Of a DNA stretch of 36,319 bases, positions 8,501-16,884 are shown one piece after another. Positions within the stretch are counted from its first letter, which is position 1, and every line of letters starts with the position of its first letter. Location: positions 181,589 to 217,907 of the forward strand of contig NZ_LIUQ01000005.1 of assembly GCF_001276715.1 (NCBI RefSeq), in the 5' to 3' direction. The notes beneath the pieces are model-generated. The model ran no database searches, had not been told where the DNA came from, and saw only the letters and a list, made by a program, of their open reading frames with translations. The position numbers and the translations under genes were made by a program. The stretch is from Planktothricoides sp. SR001 (GTDB lineage: Bacteria; Cyanobacteriota; Cyanobacteriia; Cyanobacteriales; Laspinemataceae).

Positions 8501-11311
8501 ATTTGGGCCACAGGTGGTGGGTCAGTATTTTGGGCCAGCCGTAGCGACCAAGATAATTTCTTGGAAGTGAAATTAGACAAAGAAACCTATCAGCCTGGGG
8601 AAACCGCTACGGCGTTAATTCAATCCCCTTATCCAGAGGCGGAATTGTATTTTGCTGTGGTGCGCGATCGCCCCTTGTATCAAACCTTAACCAAGGTGAC
8701 AGGTGGTGCGCCGCAAATTCAATTTACTGTCACCCCGGAAATGTTGCCCAATGCGGCAGTTCAAGCAGTTTTAATTCGACAAGGGCAACCTTTGGAACAG
8801 TTAGAACCGGGCAGCGTAGAAGACTTAGTGAAAATTGGTTTTGCCCCATTTAATATCAATTTGGCGGCAAAATATCTGCAAGTTGAAGTCACTCCTAATC
8901 AGGAAAAAATTGCCCCGGGAACTGCAACTACGGTGAAATTGCAAGTCAAAGATGCTGCCGGTCAGCCGGTGAAAGGGCAATTTACGGTAATGGTGGTGAA
9001 TGAGGCGATTTTGCAACTCACCGGATATCGGCCTCCAGACTTGGTGAAAACCGTGTATGCAGACCAACCGATCGCCACTCGATTTAGCGATAACCGCTTT
9101 GAAGTGGTGATTTCGCCCCTGAGTTCCCCCCTGGATAAAGGTTGGGGTTATGGCGGTGGCTTTTCCGCAGGGGCCGATAGTACCCGGTTACGCACAGAAT
9201 TTAAGCCCCTGGCGTATTACAACGGGTCGGTGACGACCGATCGACGGGGACAGGCAACGGTTAGCTTCTCTTTGCCCGATGATTTGACCACTTGGCGCGT
9301 TATGGCCGTAGCAACAACTGAGGATATGCGATTTGGTCAAGGGGACAATACTTTTATGACCACAAAACCCTTGATGGCTAACCCAGTTTTGCCGCAGTTT
9401 GTGCGCTTAGGCGATCGCTTTGATGGTGGTTTAACTGTCACCAATACCACGGAAAAAGTGGGTAATTTAGTGGTTAATGGTTCTCTGAGTAATAATTTAT
9501 TATTTGCGGAAAAGTCCACGAATAATGAAACCTTGCGGACTAAAGCGGATTGGGATACGCAAGTTTATCGTTTCCCCATGACCGCTAATAGTTTGGGTGA
9601 AGGAAAAGTGCGCTTTACAGCCCAACTAAATCAGCAGCAAGGTGATGCTTTTGAGGTGCCGTTGTCCGTGCGCCAATTGCCGGTCAGCGAAACGGTGGTA
9701 GAGTCTGGGGTGACAAATAATCAGGCGACAATTCCGGTAAATGTGGATAAAAATGTCGAGGGAACTGTAGGCGGTTTAAATATTGATTTGGCCTCTACGT
9801 TGATTCCCGAAATTACTGCCCCAGCGCGGCAAATTTTTGCCGAGGATCCCTTGCCCTTTTTGGAACCGCTTGCTTCTGAGTTAGCGATCGCGGCCAATTT
9901 GCAAATTTTGGGCAAAAAATATAGCCAAACATTTACCGCATTTAATCCCACAAATCAAGCAACATTGGCCTTGGAACAGTTGGCAAAACTGCAACAAACT
10001 GACGGCGGTTTTGGATTTTGGCCTGGTAGCAGTAACTCCGATCCATTTATTAGTCCTTATGCGGCGGAAAGTTTAGCCCAAGCCAAAGCAGCGGGATTTG
10101 CTGTTGATGAATCAATGATTTCTCGGCTGCGGGTTTATTTGCAACAAACTCTCGCTGACCCAGGAAAATATGACTATTGCAAGTCTCAAGCTTGTAAAAA
10201 TCGGTTGCGACTGGGGGCATTAATTGGGTTAGCGGAATTAGGCGATCGCCGCAATGATTTTCTCGCGGATATTTATGCCCAACGCGGGGAATTAGATCGG
10301 GTGGCGCAAACCAAATTAGCCCGTTATTTAATGCAAGTCCCAGGCTGGCGCAATGAAGCCCGAACTATGTGGAATGAGTTGCAAGAAACTGTCTATGAAA
10401 CCGGGCGATCGGCTACAGTAAATTTACCGGAAGATTGGGGCTGGTTAAGTCCGCCCACCGTTGCCCAAGCGCAAACTTTACGGTTAGCTATTGCCCAAAC
10501 TATTGCCCAAAATAGTAGCCCAGAAATCAGCAACCGCTTATTACAAGGACTGCTAAATTTGCGGCGTGATGGTACTTGGCAAACCACTTATAGTAATGCG
10601 GAAGCCTTAACCGCTTTAGTGGAATATGCCAATACGCAACCCACACCGCCAAACTTTACCGCTACGGTGAAATTAGCCGGTCAAAATATCGACTCAATGC
10701 AGTTTCAGGGATATCAGAATCCTAGCCAATTTATTAATCTGGCAATGGATCAATTACCCCAAGGGAAATCTGACCTAAACTTAAGCAAATCTGGTCAGGG
10801 AAATCTGCATTATTTTGTTGAATACAACTATCGGTTAAAAGGCAACCAACCGGGACGATTTAATGGTCTACGAGTCGATCGCACCATTCGCCCTGCGGGT
10901 GAAGATATGATACTCGGAACTATTGGCTTATCTACGCCGAAAAAACCCTTACAAGTTCCGGCAGGTCAAGTGTTTGATATTGGCTTAGAAATTATCACCG
11001 ATCGCCCGGTGGATCATCTAGTCATTACCGACCCATTGCCTGCGGGTTTTGAAGCGGTTGATACCAGTTTCCAAACCGCTAATAAAGCGGTTCAAGCCCA
11101 ACAAGATAGCTGGGAAATTAGCTATCAAACCATCTACAAAGATCGGGTGATGGCTTATGCCAACCGCCTCGGTCCTGGACTCTATCGCCTCCATTATTTA
11201 GTGCGATCGGTCACACCAGGAACCTTTGAATGGCCTGGGGCAGAAGTGAAGTTACAATATGCCCCAGAAGAATTTGGGCGATCGGCTTCTACCACCTTAG
11301 AAGTCAAATAA
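5555..11311 (+). CDS. Alpha-2-macroglobulin family lipoprotein without thioester
   Basis: This 1918-residue protein starts with a signal peptide and lipobox GISAC (C25), so it is probably a lipoprotein facing the periplasm. It follows the bacterial alpha-2-macroglobulin plan: Ig-like macroglobulin domains, a YQPGEK strand typical of such domains near residue 648, the conserved macroglobulin-complement segment TDRRGQATVSFSLPDDLTTW (about 1227-1246), then an alpha-alpha toroid with QQTDGGFGFWPG (about 1480). Bacterial members are thought to trap invading proteases. The CXEQ thioester expected before the toroid is absent: near 1429-1445 the chain reads DPLPFLEPLASEL. It therefore resembles the non-thioester YfaS branch rather than YfhM. 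No pbpC partner is adjacent. It looks monocistronic. Confidence 0.85.
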   Translation: MSRIFKRFWSWFLVGIFLFWGISACGNIQKQKSANFSQFNQPLPEVAPLVTPQLPDWIEQISPTETAETLAQIKIRFKEPLIPLESLESTAEEGKLKLFEIEPNIPGRFRFLTPRMVGFQSDVAFPKATRIKVTLKAGLSDLKNNQINQDLAWTFNTEPIKLTDLPKIQENEYVDPEYIDVKPQLTFTSNVQLDVKSLEEKVQLIPRGTQTGIPVTVEENDDVASLTPGETFDPALRNWSYTLTPKRPLEKGTRYRLEFAPGIRPFPGNLPSDTQFVSEVETYSPLKLERMEFTGQPDMSGAYGRFVNGTPELKFNNKLEIDSVLENITINPPPKEGVNAVQAYDEESSISINPWGLEPNTNYTITIGNNLKDAFGQTLGETLTQEYNTGDIAGNIWAPDGLNIFPAQQNLELNISAVNLPESQYKATYKVVQPTDLIYADNAYPRGESTDLLSSQTSWQSFPISGEKNQTQTITVPLREKLDKNTGLLAYGVSAKTNRYVMDGKEEWREPTFYGMVQLTNLGVFSQWFPDMGLIHVNHLSDGATVPGANVQVYQSQTDSKTRGNPTPCATGTTDNYGTLVLTSAQVKSCSKKADEAPEVVAIVREGDDWAFDRTWSWSGAYGYGIYGDWNSDKPVSRGTIFSDRQLYQPGEKVALTGVAYYLENGQLTSDQNDVYSLVLRDPDGNEKELGTPSTNEFGTFSWEFTLDENQPLGYYSLQGKGRNQGEIDGEFRVAEFKPPNFKVDLTLNQAIAKPNETVAANIQSDYLFGSPVSNAQVQYYVTRSPARDFAPKGWEKYSFGRQWFWPEEQPSISSDVLEQNAVLDRGGSGNFQVQVDRDLPYPMTYRVDAEVTDLANLSVSNSQTFTALPSDKLIGLKSKWVADAGKPFSVEFIVTNLQGEAIAGESIRLELQKMTYSRVNRVVAGSRNSRYQVEYQTVDRQDIKSATEAKTVNLTPPESGSYRIRAFLGNNTDEITATDLQIWATGGGSVFWASRSDQDNFLEVKLDKETYQPGETATALIQSPYPEAELYFAVVRDRPLYQTLTKVTGGAPQIQFTVTPEMLPNAAVQAVLIRQGQPLEQLEPGSVEDLVKIGFAPFNINLAAKYLQVEVTPNQEKIAPGTATTVKLQVKDAAGQPVKGQFTVMVVNEAILQLTGYRPPDLVKTVYADQPIATRFSDNRFEVVISPLSSPLDKGWGYGGGFSAGADSTRLRTEFKPLAYYNGSVTTDRRGQATVSFSLPDDLTTWRVMAVATTEDMRFGQGDNTFMTTKPLMANPVLPQFVRLGDRFDGGLTVTNTTEKVGNLVVNGSLSNNLLFAEKSTNNETLRTKADWDTQVYRFPMTANSLGEGKVRFTAQLNQQQGDAFEVPLSVRQLPVSETVVESGVTNNQATIPVNVDKNVEGTVGGLNIDLASTLIPEITAPARQIFAEDPLPFLEPLASELAIAANLQILGKKYSQTFTAFNPTNQATLALEQLAKLQQTDGGFGFWPGSSNSDPFISPYAAESLAQAKAAGFAVDESMISRLRVYLQQTLADPGKYDYCKSQACKNRLRLGALIGLAELGDRRNDFLADIYAQRGELDRVAQTKLARYLMQVPGWRNEARTMWNELQETVYETGRSATVNLPEDWGWLSPPTVAQAQTLRLAIAQTIAQNSSPEISNRLLQGLLNLRRDGTWQTTYSNAEALTALVEYANTQPTPPNFTATVKLAGQNIDSMQFQGYQNPSQFINLAMDQLPQGKSDLNLSKSGQGNLHYFVEYNYRLKGNQPGRFNGLRVDRTIRPAGEDMILGTIGLSTPKKPLQVPAGQVFDIGLEIITDRPVDHLVITDPLPAGFEAVDTSFQTANKAVQAQQDSWEISYQTIYKDRVMAYANRLGPGLYRLHYLVRSVTPGTFEWPGAEVKLQYAPEEFGRSASTTLEVK

Positions 11312-11362
11312 GTAGGTGGGCAGAAATAAATGCACCACAGACCCAATGAGAAAAAAACTGTC

Positions 11363-11382
11363 ATTCCCGCGAAGGCGGGAAT
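11363..11382. repeat. ATTCCCGC hairpin after the macroglobulin gene
   Basis: ATTCCCGC and GCGGGAAT flank a GAAG loop, giving an 8-bp perfect stem 50 bases past the stop codon. A similar hairpin is at 22640-22660. It has no strong T run, so a terminator role is only possible. Confidence 0.55.
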
Positions 11383-11448
11383 CCACAGCCTATCGGCGGG
11401 GAACGAAAAGTGCAATTAATTATGTTCACCTACTTAACACCCTCCGAT

Positions 11449-11722
11449 AAACCGGGTTTATTTCTGGGTTTTATTAAACAGAAATAACCCCGGTTTATTC
11501 GCCGATACAGCGGTTTTCCGATTAATCAACCATAAGTATCCGTAGAGGGCGAAGCATGACCGGATTAAATCTCTGCTTTTAACCCAAAAATACCGGCGGT
11601 CATGCTTCGCCCCTACCAAATTTTTGTGGTATATTCAAGATAATAATGATATATTTATTCACAGCGATCGGGATAATGCCCAGCAATATATTCTTTGTGT
11701 CCTCTGTGTCTCTGTGGTGAAT
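11449..11722. repeat. Composite repeat copy A (R2-like piece, R3 palindrome, R4 tail)
   Basis: A weak R2 piece (11449-11500) is followed by a block that recurs at 15471-15747. The block starts ACAGCGGTTTTCCGATTAA and has a long hairpin with arms GTAGAGGGCGAAGCATGACC (11532-) and GGTCATGCTTCGCCCCTAC (ending 11617). It closes with a 67-bp tail (11656-11722) that matches 15681-15747 at 65 positions and ends in the R4 motif CCTCTGTGTCTCTGTGGTGA. Confidence 0.75.
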
Positions 11723-11761
11723 CCTCACCATTATGATATAATAGACAAGAGCGCAAAATAA

Positions 11762-11983
11762 ATATCTCGATCCCCTCAACCCCCCTTAAAACCGCTATCG
11801 GCTTTTGGGAATTGTGCCAGAGGTTTATTGATTAATTGCCAGGAAAAAGTCATTGCATCCACTAAGAAACTTTTTGACCAAGAAGACTCTCGTCTTTTAA
11901 CCGGAGAGGGGAAAACCAAAGCTGATATCCAAAAGCGGATTAAACTATTTGATGATATGCTTTCACAAGTCATTGCCGAGTAA
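11762..11983 (+). pseudogene. C-terminal gene fragment, unrecognised
   Basis: An open frame with no start codon encodes, from about 11801, AFGNCARGLLINCQEKVIAS and later LLTGEGKTKADIQKRIKLFD, ending SQVIAE at a TAA. The composition is that of a real helical protein tail rather than a chance frame. Nothing upstream continues it, because the preceding bases are repeat copy A. It is probably the 3' end of a gene truncated by repeat insertion or deletion. I cannot name the family. Confidence 0.5.
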
Positions 11984-11993
11984 CTATAATTGA

Positions 11994-12134
11994 CTGCCGT
12001 TTGGCTGTGATTCTATTCAGCTTGATGACGTTTCCCAGAGTCAAATAGAAATTACCAGTGAAACCGAAGTGGGACTACAGTTTAATATTGATGCGAAAAA
12101 AGGCTTGAGTCTTTATATTAGTGACTATTTTTAG
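11994..12134 (+). pseudogene. Second short gene fragment, unrecognised
   Basis: In another frame the bases encode CDSIQLDDVSQSQIEITSET and then VGLQFNIDAKKGLSLYISDY to a TAG at 12132-12134, with an in-frame TGA just before. It is too short and has no start codon. It may be the tail of the gene broken at 11983, displaced by indels, or of another lost gene. Confidence 0.35.
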
Positions 12135-12158
12135 CCAATTTGTAAAATATTTTTACTA

Positions 12159-13286
12159 TTATTCCTTTGTTTCCTCTGTGTCTCTGTGGTGAATTTTACC
12201 TTGGACTATATCGTTGTCACTGCCCGTCTTAATAGGATTGGCTGAAGCCCGTTGAACTTTAGGGGTATGAAGCATATCGACAATGCTTTTGAGGGAACTA
12301 GCCAATGGAACAGCCAAAACGAGTCCGAGCAATCCCCCAACTTTGACACCGACCAATAGAGATAGCAAAATCCAGACCGGGTTAAGTCCGGTAAAGCCAC
12401 CCATGAGTTGAGGAGCGATGCCATTTTCGATCGCCTGGTCGATGATCGTCGCCATCACCAAGACCTTTAAGCCTAGCCAGAAACTTTTTAGGGCGGTGAG
12501 CAAGCTGACCACGGTAATGCCAAAGGCCGCACCAAAGGGAAACAGTGCCATTAATCCAACTGCCAAACCAAACAAAAGTCCAAATGGCAATTGAATGATC
12601 ACAAATGCCGTAGTCATGGAGACTCCCATCAGTAATGCTAAAGTGATTTGTCCAATAAAGTAGTTTTGGAAATTTTGTCGCAAGGCTTGACGAATTTGCG
12701 CCCCAATCTGAGACGGGAACCACTGGAAGATGCCATTCCAGAGTTTTTCACCATGAAGCAGTAAGTAAAAAGTCAATACAATCGTTAACACTAGATTGAG
12801 GATACTGCCGATCGCATCCAGTAGGAAATTCAGCACTGTTGCACTGAGAGTTTGCAATTGGTTTGATAGCCGTTCTTCCAGTTGGGTAATCAGCTTGCTG
12901 ACATCAATGGATATTTGATGGCTTGCCGCCCAGGTTTGGAAGATTTGCAACTGCTCACTTCCTGAATCAATCCACGTCGGCAGGCGATTCGCGAGTTCAT
13001 TCACCTGAGAAATCAGCGCCGGAACGACGGTGACACCAAAAATAGCCAGAAGAGCGATCGCCACCAACAACACGATCAACACCGCAAGGTTTCGGGAAAT
13101 CTTGAGGCGCTGTAGCAGCCTCACGGGATAATTCAGGACAAAAGCCAGCAACATTGCCGTCAGGAATATGGCGATCGCACCCTGAAAGTAATTAAGTAAC
13201 AGCAGTAACGCCCACCCATTAAGGATGATCAACGGCAGCACCAGTCCCCACAGAAACCATCTGGGCAGGGATGTAAAGAATTTCAT
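12159..13286 (-). CDS. AI-2E family (PerM/TqsA-like) transporter
   Basis: This 375-residue protein has the layout of the AI-2E/UPF0118 family: two or three N-terminal membrane helices (about 10-85), a helical extramembrane stretch (about 90-150, IDVSKLITQLEERLSNQLQ), then further helices to about 345 including the conserved QAIENGIAPQLMGGFTGLNP segment. Family members export small molecules or ions; the quorum-signal role is proven for few, so the substrate is unknown. GGAAGG lies a few bases before the ATG. It starts 35 bases after the permease gene at 13322-15304 and is probably co-transcribed with it. The last ten residues, HHRDTEETKE, are encoded by the R4 dispersed repeat. Confidence 0.85.
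   Translation of the reverse strand: MKFFTSLPRWFLWGLVLPLIILNGWALLLLLNYFQGAIAIFLTAMLLAFVLNYPVRLLQRLKISRNLAVLIVLLVAIALLAIFGVTVVPALISQVNELANRLPTWIDSGSEQLQIFQTWAASHQISIDVSKLITQLEERLSNQLQTLSATVLNFLLDAIGSILNLVLTIVLTFYLLLHGEKLWNGIFQWFPSQIGAQIRQALRQNFQNYFIGQITLALLMGVSMTTAFVIIQLPFGLLFGLAVGLMALFPFGAAFGITVVSLLTALKSFWLGLKVLVMATIIDQAIENGIAPQLMGGFTGLNPVWILLSLLVGVKVGGLLGLVLAVPLASSLKSIVDMLHTPKVQRASANPIKTGSDNDIVQGKIHHRDTEETKE
12163..12192. repeat. R4 dispersed repeat (CACAGAGACACAGAGG) inside a gene end
   Basis: CCTCTGTGTCTCTGTGGTGA (12173-12192) recurs at 11701-11720 and 15726-15745, and in reverse near 26397-26424. Here it forms the last codons of the AI-2E transporter. Confidence 0.8.
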
Positions 13287-13321
13287 TCGCTATTTCCTTC
13301 CCTTTTGAATTATCTTCAAGT

Positions 13322-15304
13322 TTACCCAACATGAATCCCAGGACGACGCGCTGGATCGGGTTCAGCTTTGCGGAGCACTTCGCGGGTGACAACGGGAACA
13401 TCCCCCTCCCCAAAGAGGATGAAACGTAGCAGATATTGAATCGGGTTCCCCTCAGTCCAACCAAAATAAACGTGAGGCAGGATTCCCGTCCGATCGCGGA
13501 TATAGAGCAAGAGTGCGGCGATCGCATTGGGGACTGCGGCACTTTGCATCCGCAGAATTCGGTATCCTTCCACCTCAACCCCTTGGATCCGAATCACATC
13601 CATAAACACTGAGGCATCTGTCACCTGCACCTCCAGAAACAAAATCGGATCCGTCGAGGGCAGGTGATTATTCTCGCGCACCTTTTTCTCTCCAAGCTGA
13701 TACTCCAGGGCATTTCCTTTTTGCGGACGGTGGGCAATTAACCGGGTCGGCTGCTGTCTCAATTGGTGGATGAATTGACGGGCTGTGTCATCCAGTTCCA
13801 TCCCAACCATTCGCAGTTCCGTTGAGCGAAAGACGCGAGAGATTAAGGAAGTGATAATGATGGCGGCGATAAAGAAGGTGGCAATATGAAGTCCATCCGG
13901 TCGTTCAATAATATTGACAATGGTGGTGTAGAAGAAGACGATCGCGATCGCCCCAAACAAGACTGTGCCCACCCAATTTTGCCCCCTGCCTGCCCCCTGC
14001 CGATACACTGAGAGGGTTACAGCGACTGCGGCAGAACTCATCAGCACCAATACCCCTGTAGCATAGGCACCCCCTTGAGCTTCCACATTGGCTTCAAAAA
14101 TTAGGGTGACAATAAAGGCGATCGCCGTATAGACCAAAACCAGGGGACGGACAGCCCGCGCCCAATCTGGAGCCATCCCATAGCGGGGCAGATAACGGGG
14201 CACCAGATTCAGCAGTCCCGCCATTGCCGATGCTCCCGCGAACCAAAGAATCGCCATAGTGCTCAGGTCATAAATCGTCCCAAAGAGACTCCCCAAATAC
14301 TGATGGGCTAAATAGGCTAAGGCCCGACCATTGGCACTCCCCCCAGCCTGAAATTCCGCTGGTGGAATCAACAATGTGGTGACTAAACTGCTCGTCACCA
14401 GGAAAAAGCTCATAATCAAGGCAGCCGTAGACAGGAGTTGATGGGTGTGATGAATCCGCCCCGTGGGATGCGCCTCCGTATCACTGCCACTGCCGATCAC
14501 CAAAGGCATCACTGCCACACCTGTTTCAAACCCCGATAAGCCCAAAGCCAATTTGGGAAACAAAAGGGTAGCAACTCCTACCATCACCAGAGGATTGCCA
14601 TGACTGTTCAGCAAGGCCATTTTCCAGCTTGTGAACACTGTGGGGTCTTGAATGATCTGATACCCCGCAACCCCAATCACCACTAGATTAAGGCCAAGGT
14701 AAATCCCCACCAAAACCACCGCTAATCCGATCGCTTCCTTAAACCCCTTCAGAAATATCGCTCCCAGCAAGGCAATCAGAACTAGGGTAATGGGAACTGC
14801 CTGTCCCTGCAAAATCCCTGACAAAAACGGATTCTCGATCATGTGAGCCGTGGCATCTGCCGCCGACAGGGTAATCGTGATGATAAAATCCGTTGCCGCA
14901 AAACCGAGTAAAATCAGCACAAATATCTTACCCTGCCACCAGGGTAGCAACTGCTCCAGCATAGCAATTGAGCCTTCCCCATGCGGACTCATCGTAGCCA
15001 CTCGTCGATAAATCGGCAAAGCGCCGAAAAGTGTCACCAGCACCAAAATCAATGTTGCCAAAGGTGAAAGGGCTCCCGCTGCCAGGGCCGCAATTCCCGG
15101 CTGATATCCCAAAGTGGAAAAATAATCCACGCCAGTCAAACACATCACCTGCCACCAAGAATGTTTCAAATGATGTTCGTTGGCTGGGTCGCGGTCTTCT
15201 TTCAGCAGCCAATGAGTTAGATATCGGTGGTGTTTTTTCAGGGGCATAATTCGCGCAACCATTCCTGGAGCTTTTTGTTTGTACATAACTTGTACTAATT
15301 TCAT
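13322..15304 (-). CDS. APC-superfamily amino acid permease-like protein
   Basis: This 660-residue membrane protein has about 12 hydrophobic segments between residues 50 and 500, followed by a soluble C-terminal region of about 160 residues. The conserved opening [20 protein letters not shown] and the first helix [20 protein letters not shown] resemble APC-type permeases, which carry amino acids or other small solutes with protons or sodium. The soluble tail may be regulatory. An AGG five bases before the first ATG supports the start used here; a start at residue 20 ([10 protein letters not shown], 15247) is also possible. The AI-2E-family gene follows after 35 bases, so the two likely form one transport operon. 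The substrate is not predictable. Confidence 0.75.
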   Translation of the reverse strand: MKLVQVMYKQKAPGMVARIMPLKKHHRYLTHWLLKEDRDPANEHHLKHSWWQVMCLTGVDYFSTLGYQPGIAALAAGALSPLATLILVLVTLFGALPIYRRVATMSPHGEGSIAMLEQLLPWWQGKIFVLILLGFAATDFIITITLSAADATAHMIENPFLSGILQGQAVPITLVLIALLGAIFLKGFKEAIGLAVVLVGIYLGLNLVVIGVAGYQIIQDPTVFTSWKMALLNSHGNPLVMVGVATLLFPKLALGLSGFETGVAVMPLVIGSGSDTEAHPTGRIHHTHQLLSTAALIMSFFLVTSSLVTTLLIPPAEFQAGGSANGRALAYLAHQYLGSLFGTIYDLSTMAILWFAGASAMAGLLNLVPRYLPRYGMAPDWARAVRPLVLVYTAIAFIVTLIFEANVEAQGGAYATGVLVLMSSAAVAVTLSVYRQGAGRGQNWVGTVLFGAIAIVFFYTTIVNIIERPDGLHIATFFIAAIIITSLISRVFRSTELRMVGMELDDTARQFIHQLRQQPTRLIAHRPQKGNALEYQLGEKKVRENNHLPSTDPILFLEVQVTDASVFMDVIRIQGVEVEGYRILRMQSAAVPNAIAALLLYIRDRTGILPHVYFGWTEGNPIQYLLRFILFGEGDVPVVTREVLRKAEPDPARRPGIHVG

Positions 15305-15470
15305 TCAAACCTGGTACAAATAATGTGTAGCATCTCAAAAGAAAAATAGGATCAGATAATTCAGGATTTACAGATAATCTCTATTTCTCTATTTCTGCCA
15401 GAGGCAATCGATCAATTGCCTCAGCATATCAGGGGCGATCCCAAAAATTGTGTAAATTTTTTTATCAATT

Positions 15471-15747
15471 ACAGCAGTTTTCAGATTGGTCAACCACAAA
15501 TATCTATAGGGGCACGATCTTGACCGCAGGAGAAACCGGGTTTCTGGTTTTATACCGGGGCGACCACTGCCGGAACCTACAAGAAACCCGGTTTCTGAAA
15601 ACAGAGATTTAATGCCGAAAAGATCGCGCCCCTACTCCAAATATCTATGGTCTATGCAACAGAATACCGCTGTGAAAGTCTATTCACAGCGATCGGGATA
15701 ATCCCCAGCAATATATTCTCTGTGTCCTCTGTGTCTCTGTGGTGAAT
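15471..15747. repeat. Composite repeat copy B with nested R2 element
   Basis: This copy aligns with 11507-11722. It begins ACAGCAGTTTTCAGATTGG, has outer arms around TAGGGGCACGATCTTGACCG (from 15497) and AAGATCGCGCCCCTAC, and ends with the 67-bp tail and R4 motif (15681-15747). An R2 element (15531-15597, AGAAACCGGGTTTCTGG to AGAAACCCGGTTTCTG) lies in the hairpin loop. The stretch AAAACAGAGATTTAAT after it is the reverse complement of the loop sequence in copy A. Confidence 0.75.
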
Positions 15748-15766
15748 TATTACCCGCTAAAAATTT

Positions 15767-16408
15767 ATGGATTACCAACAAATTAACCAAGCTATTTCTC
15801 TGTTAAAAACAGCGGCTAACCATTTAGAAAATATGGTGCAGTCTACGCCACCAGACCGGGCAAAAAACCAAACCGTTGCAGAAACAATGGAAACGGTAAA
15901 ACAAGCTTTATCCGCTATGTCTGCGGCGATTAATCCCCCATTGATGACTGATGTTCCCCAGGAGTTACTCAGTCAAGCGGCAGCGTTAGGAATTCCTTTA
16001 GATGATTTGGAAGTTCGGGTGGCAATTTCTTCCCATCATCCCAGTCAATTGGCGGGTGTTTTACAAGAAATTGACCAGCGGGCAGCGGAGATTAAACGGC
16101 GTCGTGCTTATTTTTTAGTCCGCATTTCTGAAATGCCCATTGAACCTTTAGGGCCGAGGGTGCCCGTGGTGACGGCGGCAGATTTTCAATGGCCACAAGA
16201 ACCCATTTCTCAGGAATTTATCGATCGCCTTAAGGTTAAATACGGGATTGATAAGTTAATGGAAAAACAACGGCGATCGCCCAATTCTTTGTTTGACAAG
16301 ATAAAAGAGGCAAAAGCAGCATTAGAACCTTCATTATTTTTTGCTAGTAAAGATTTTGATGCAGATATTGATGAATATTTTGATGAAGATGAGGAATTGC
16401 CTTTTTGA
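15767..16408 (+). CDS. Unknown 213-residue protein with acidic tail
   Basis: I do not recognise this protein. The first 65 residues look helical (ISLLKTAANHLENMVQ, then VAETMETVKQALSAMSAAIN). The middle has LAGVLQEIDQRAAEIKRRRA, a likely amphipathic helix, then a proline-rich stretch (PIEPLGPRVPVV). The C-terminus is strongly acidic, DADIDEYFDEDEELPF. There is no signal peptide or membrane segment. The start lies only 19 bases after composite repeat copy B and has no clear ribosome binding site, so the repeat may supply its 5' leader. It stands alone on this strand, with a palindromic repeat downstream. Codon use and length suggest a real gene. Confidence 0.65.
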   Translation: MDYQQINQAISLLKTAANHLENMVQSTPPDRAKNQTVAETMETVKQALSAMSAAINPPLMTDVPQELLSQAAALGIPLDDLEVRVAISSHHPSQLAGVLQEIDQRAAEIKRRRAYFLVRISEMPIEPLGPRVPVVTAADFQWPQEPISQEFIDRLKVKYGIDKLMEKQRRSPNSLFDKIKEAKAALEPSLFFASKDFDADIDEYFDEDEELPF

Positions 16409-16508
16409 TATAATTAATATTATACTAATTTCAAAGATTATTGCTACCATTTCGAGGTTAATTTGGGCGACAGCATTGCGCCCAAAGAAGCAAATCAACA
16501 TATATTGT

Positions 16509-16542
16509 AGGGGCGCAATGCTGGCGCCAGCATTGCGCCCCT
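16509..16542. repeat. Perfect 34-bp palindrome (family R3)
   Basis: The left half AGGGGCGCAATGCTGGC is followed directly by its exact reverse complement GCCAGCATTGCGCCCCT, giving 17 perfect pairs with no loop. A partial relative, GACAGCATTGCGCCCAAAG, lies about 40 bases before. It is 100 bases past the gene at 15767-16408 and could end its transcript as a hairpin, but has no T run. Confidence 0.85.
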
Positions 16543-16674
16543 GATGTTTTGTCTCAAACGCAATTTAAATGACTATACATGGCGCAATCTTGGCTTAAAT
16601 CGTTGTTGTCCAAAAAAAGGTTCGCAAAATTGCGTCAAATCGATCGCTAAATGCTAAAATATAGGAAAATTACG

Positions 16675-16884
16675 GTGACAGAGATGACCAAATTACAAAA
16701 AAATCAAGCAGCAATTCAGTCTCTTTCCTCTGATGAATTCACTTATTTGAGAAATTGGATGATCGAGTTAGACTGGGAAGAGTGGGATCGACAAATTGAA
16801 AAAGATTCGGCTTCAGGAAAACTAGATTTTTTAGTTAATGAGGAGTTAGCAGCAAAAGCCCAAGACGAACTACAGGAACTTTAA
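16675..16884 (+). CDS. Antitoxin of a RelE/ParE-type pair
   Basis: This antitoxin is 69 residues long if begun at the GTG at 16675, which has AGGA eight bases upstream. The ATG at 16651 has no ribosome binding site and would add eight residues. The chain reads LSSDEFTYLRNWMIELDWEE and ends LVNEELAAKAQDELQEL, a form common in antitoxins preceding RelE-like toxins, where the C-terminal helices bind the toxin. Its stop codon is directly followed by the GTG start of the toxin frame (16885), so the pair is translationally coupled. It should repress its own operon, as is usual in the family. Confidence 0.75.
   Translation: MTEMTKLQKNQAAIQSLSSDEFTYLRNWMIELDWEEWDRQIEKDSASGKLDFLVNEELAAKAQDELQEL

Noticed and set aside
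13219-15338. Long frames in other phases over the permease and transporter genes
   Set aside because: They are shadows of the real genes: they overlap completely and lack protein-like composition or start signals.
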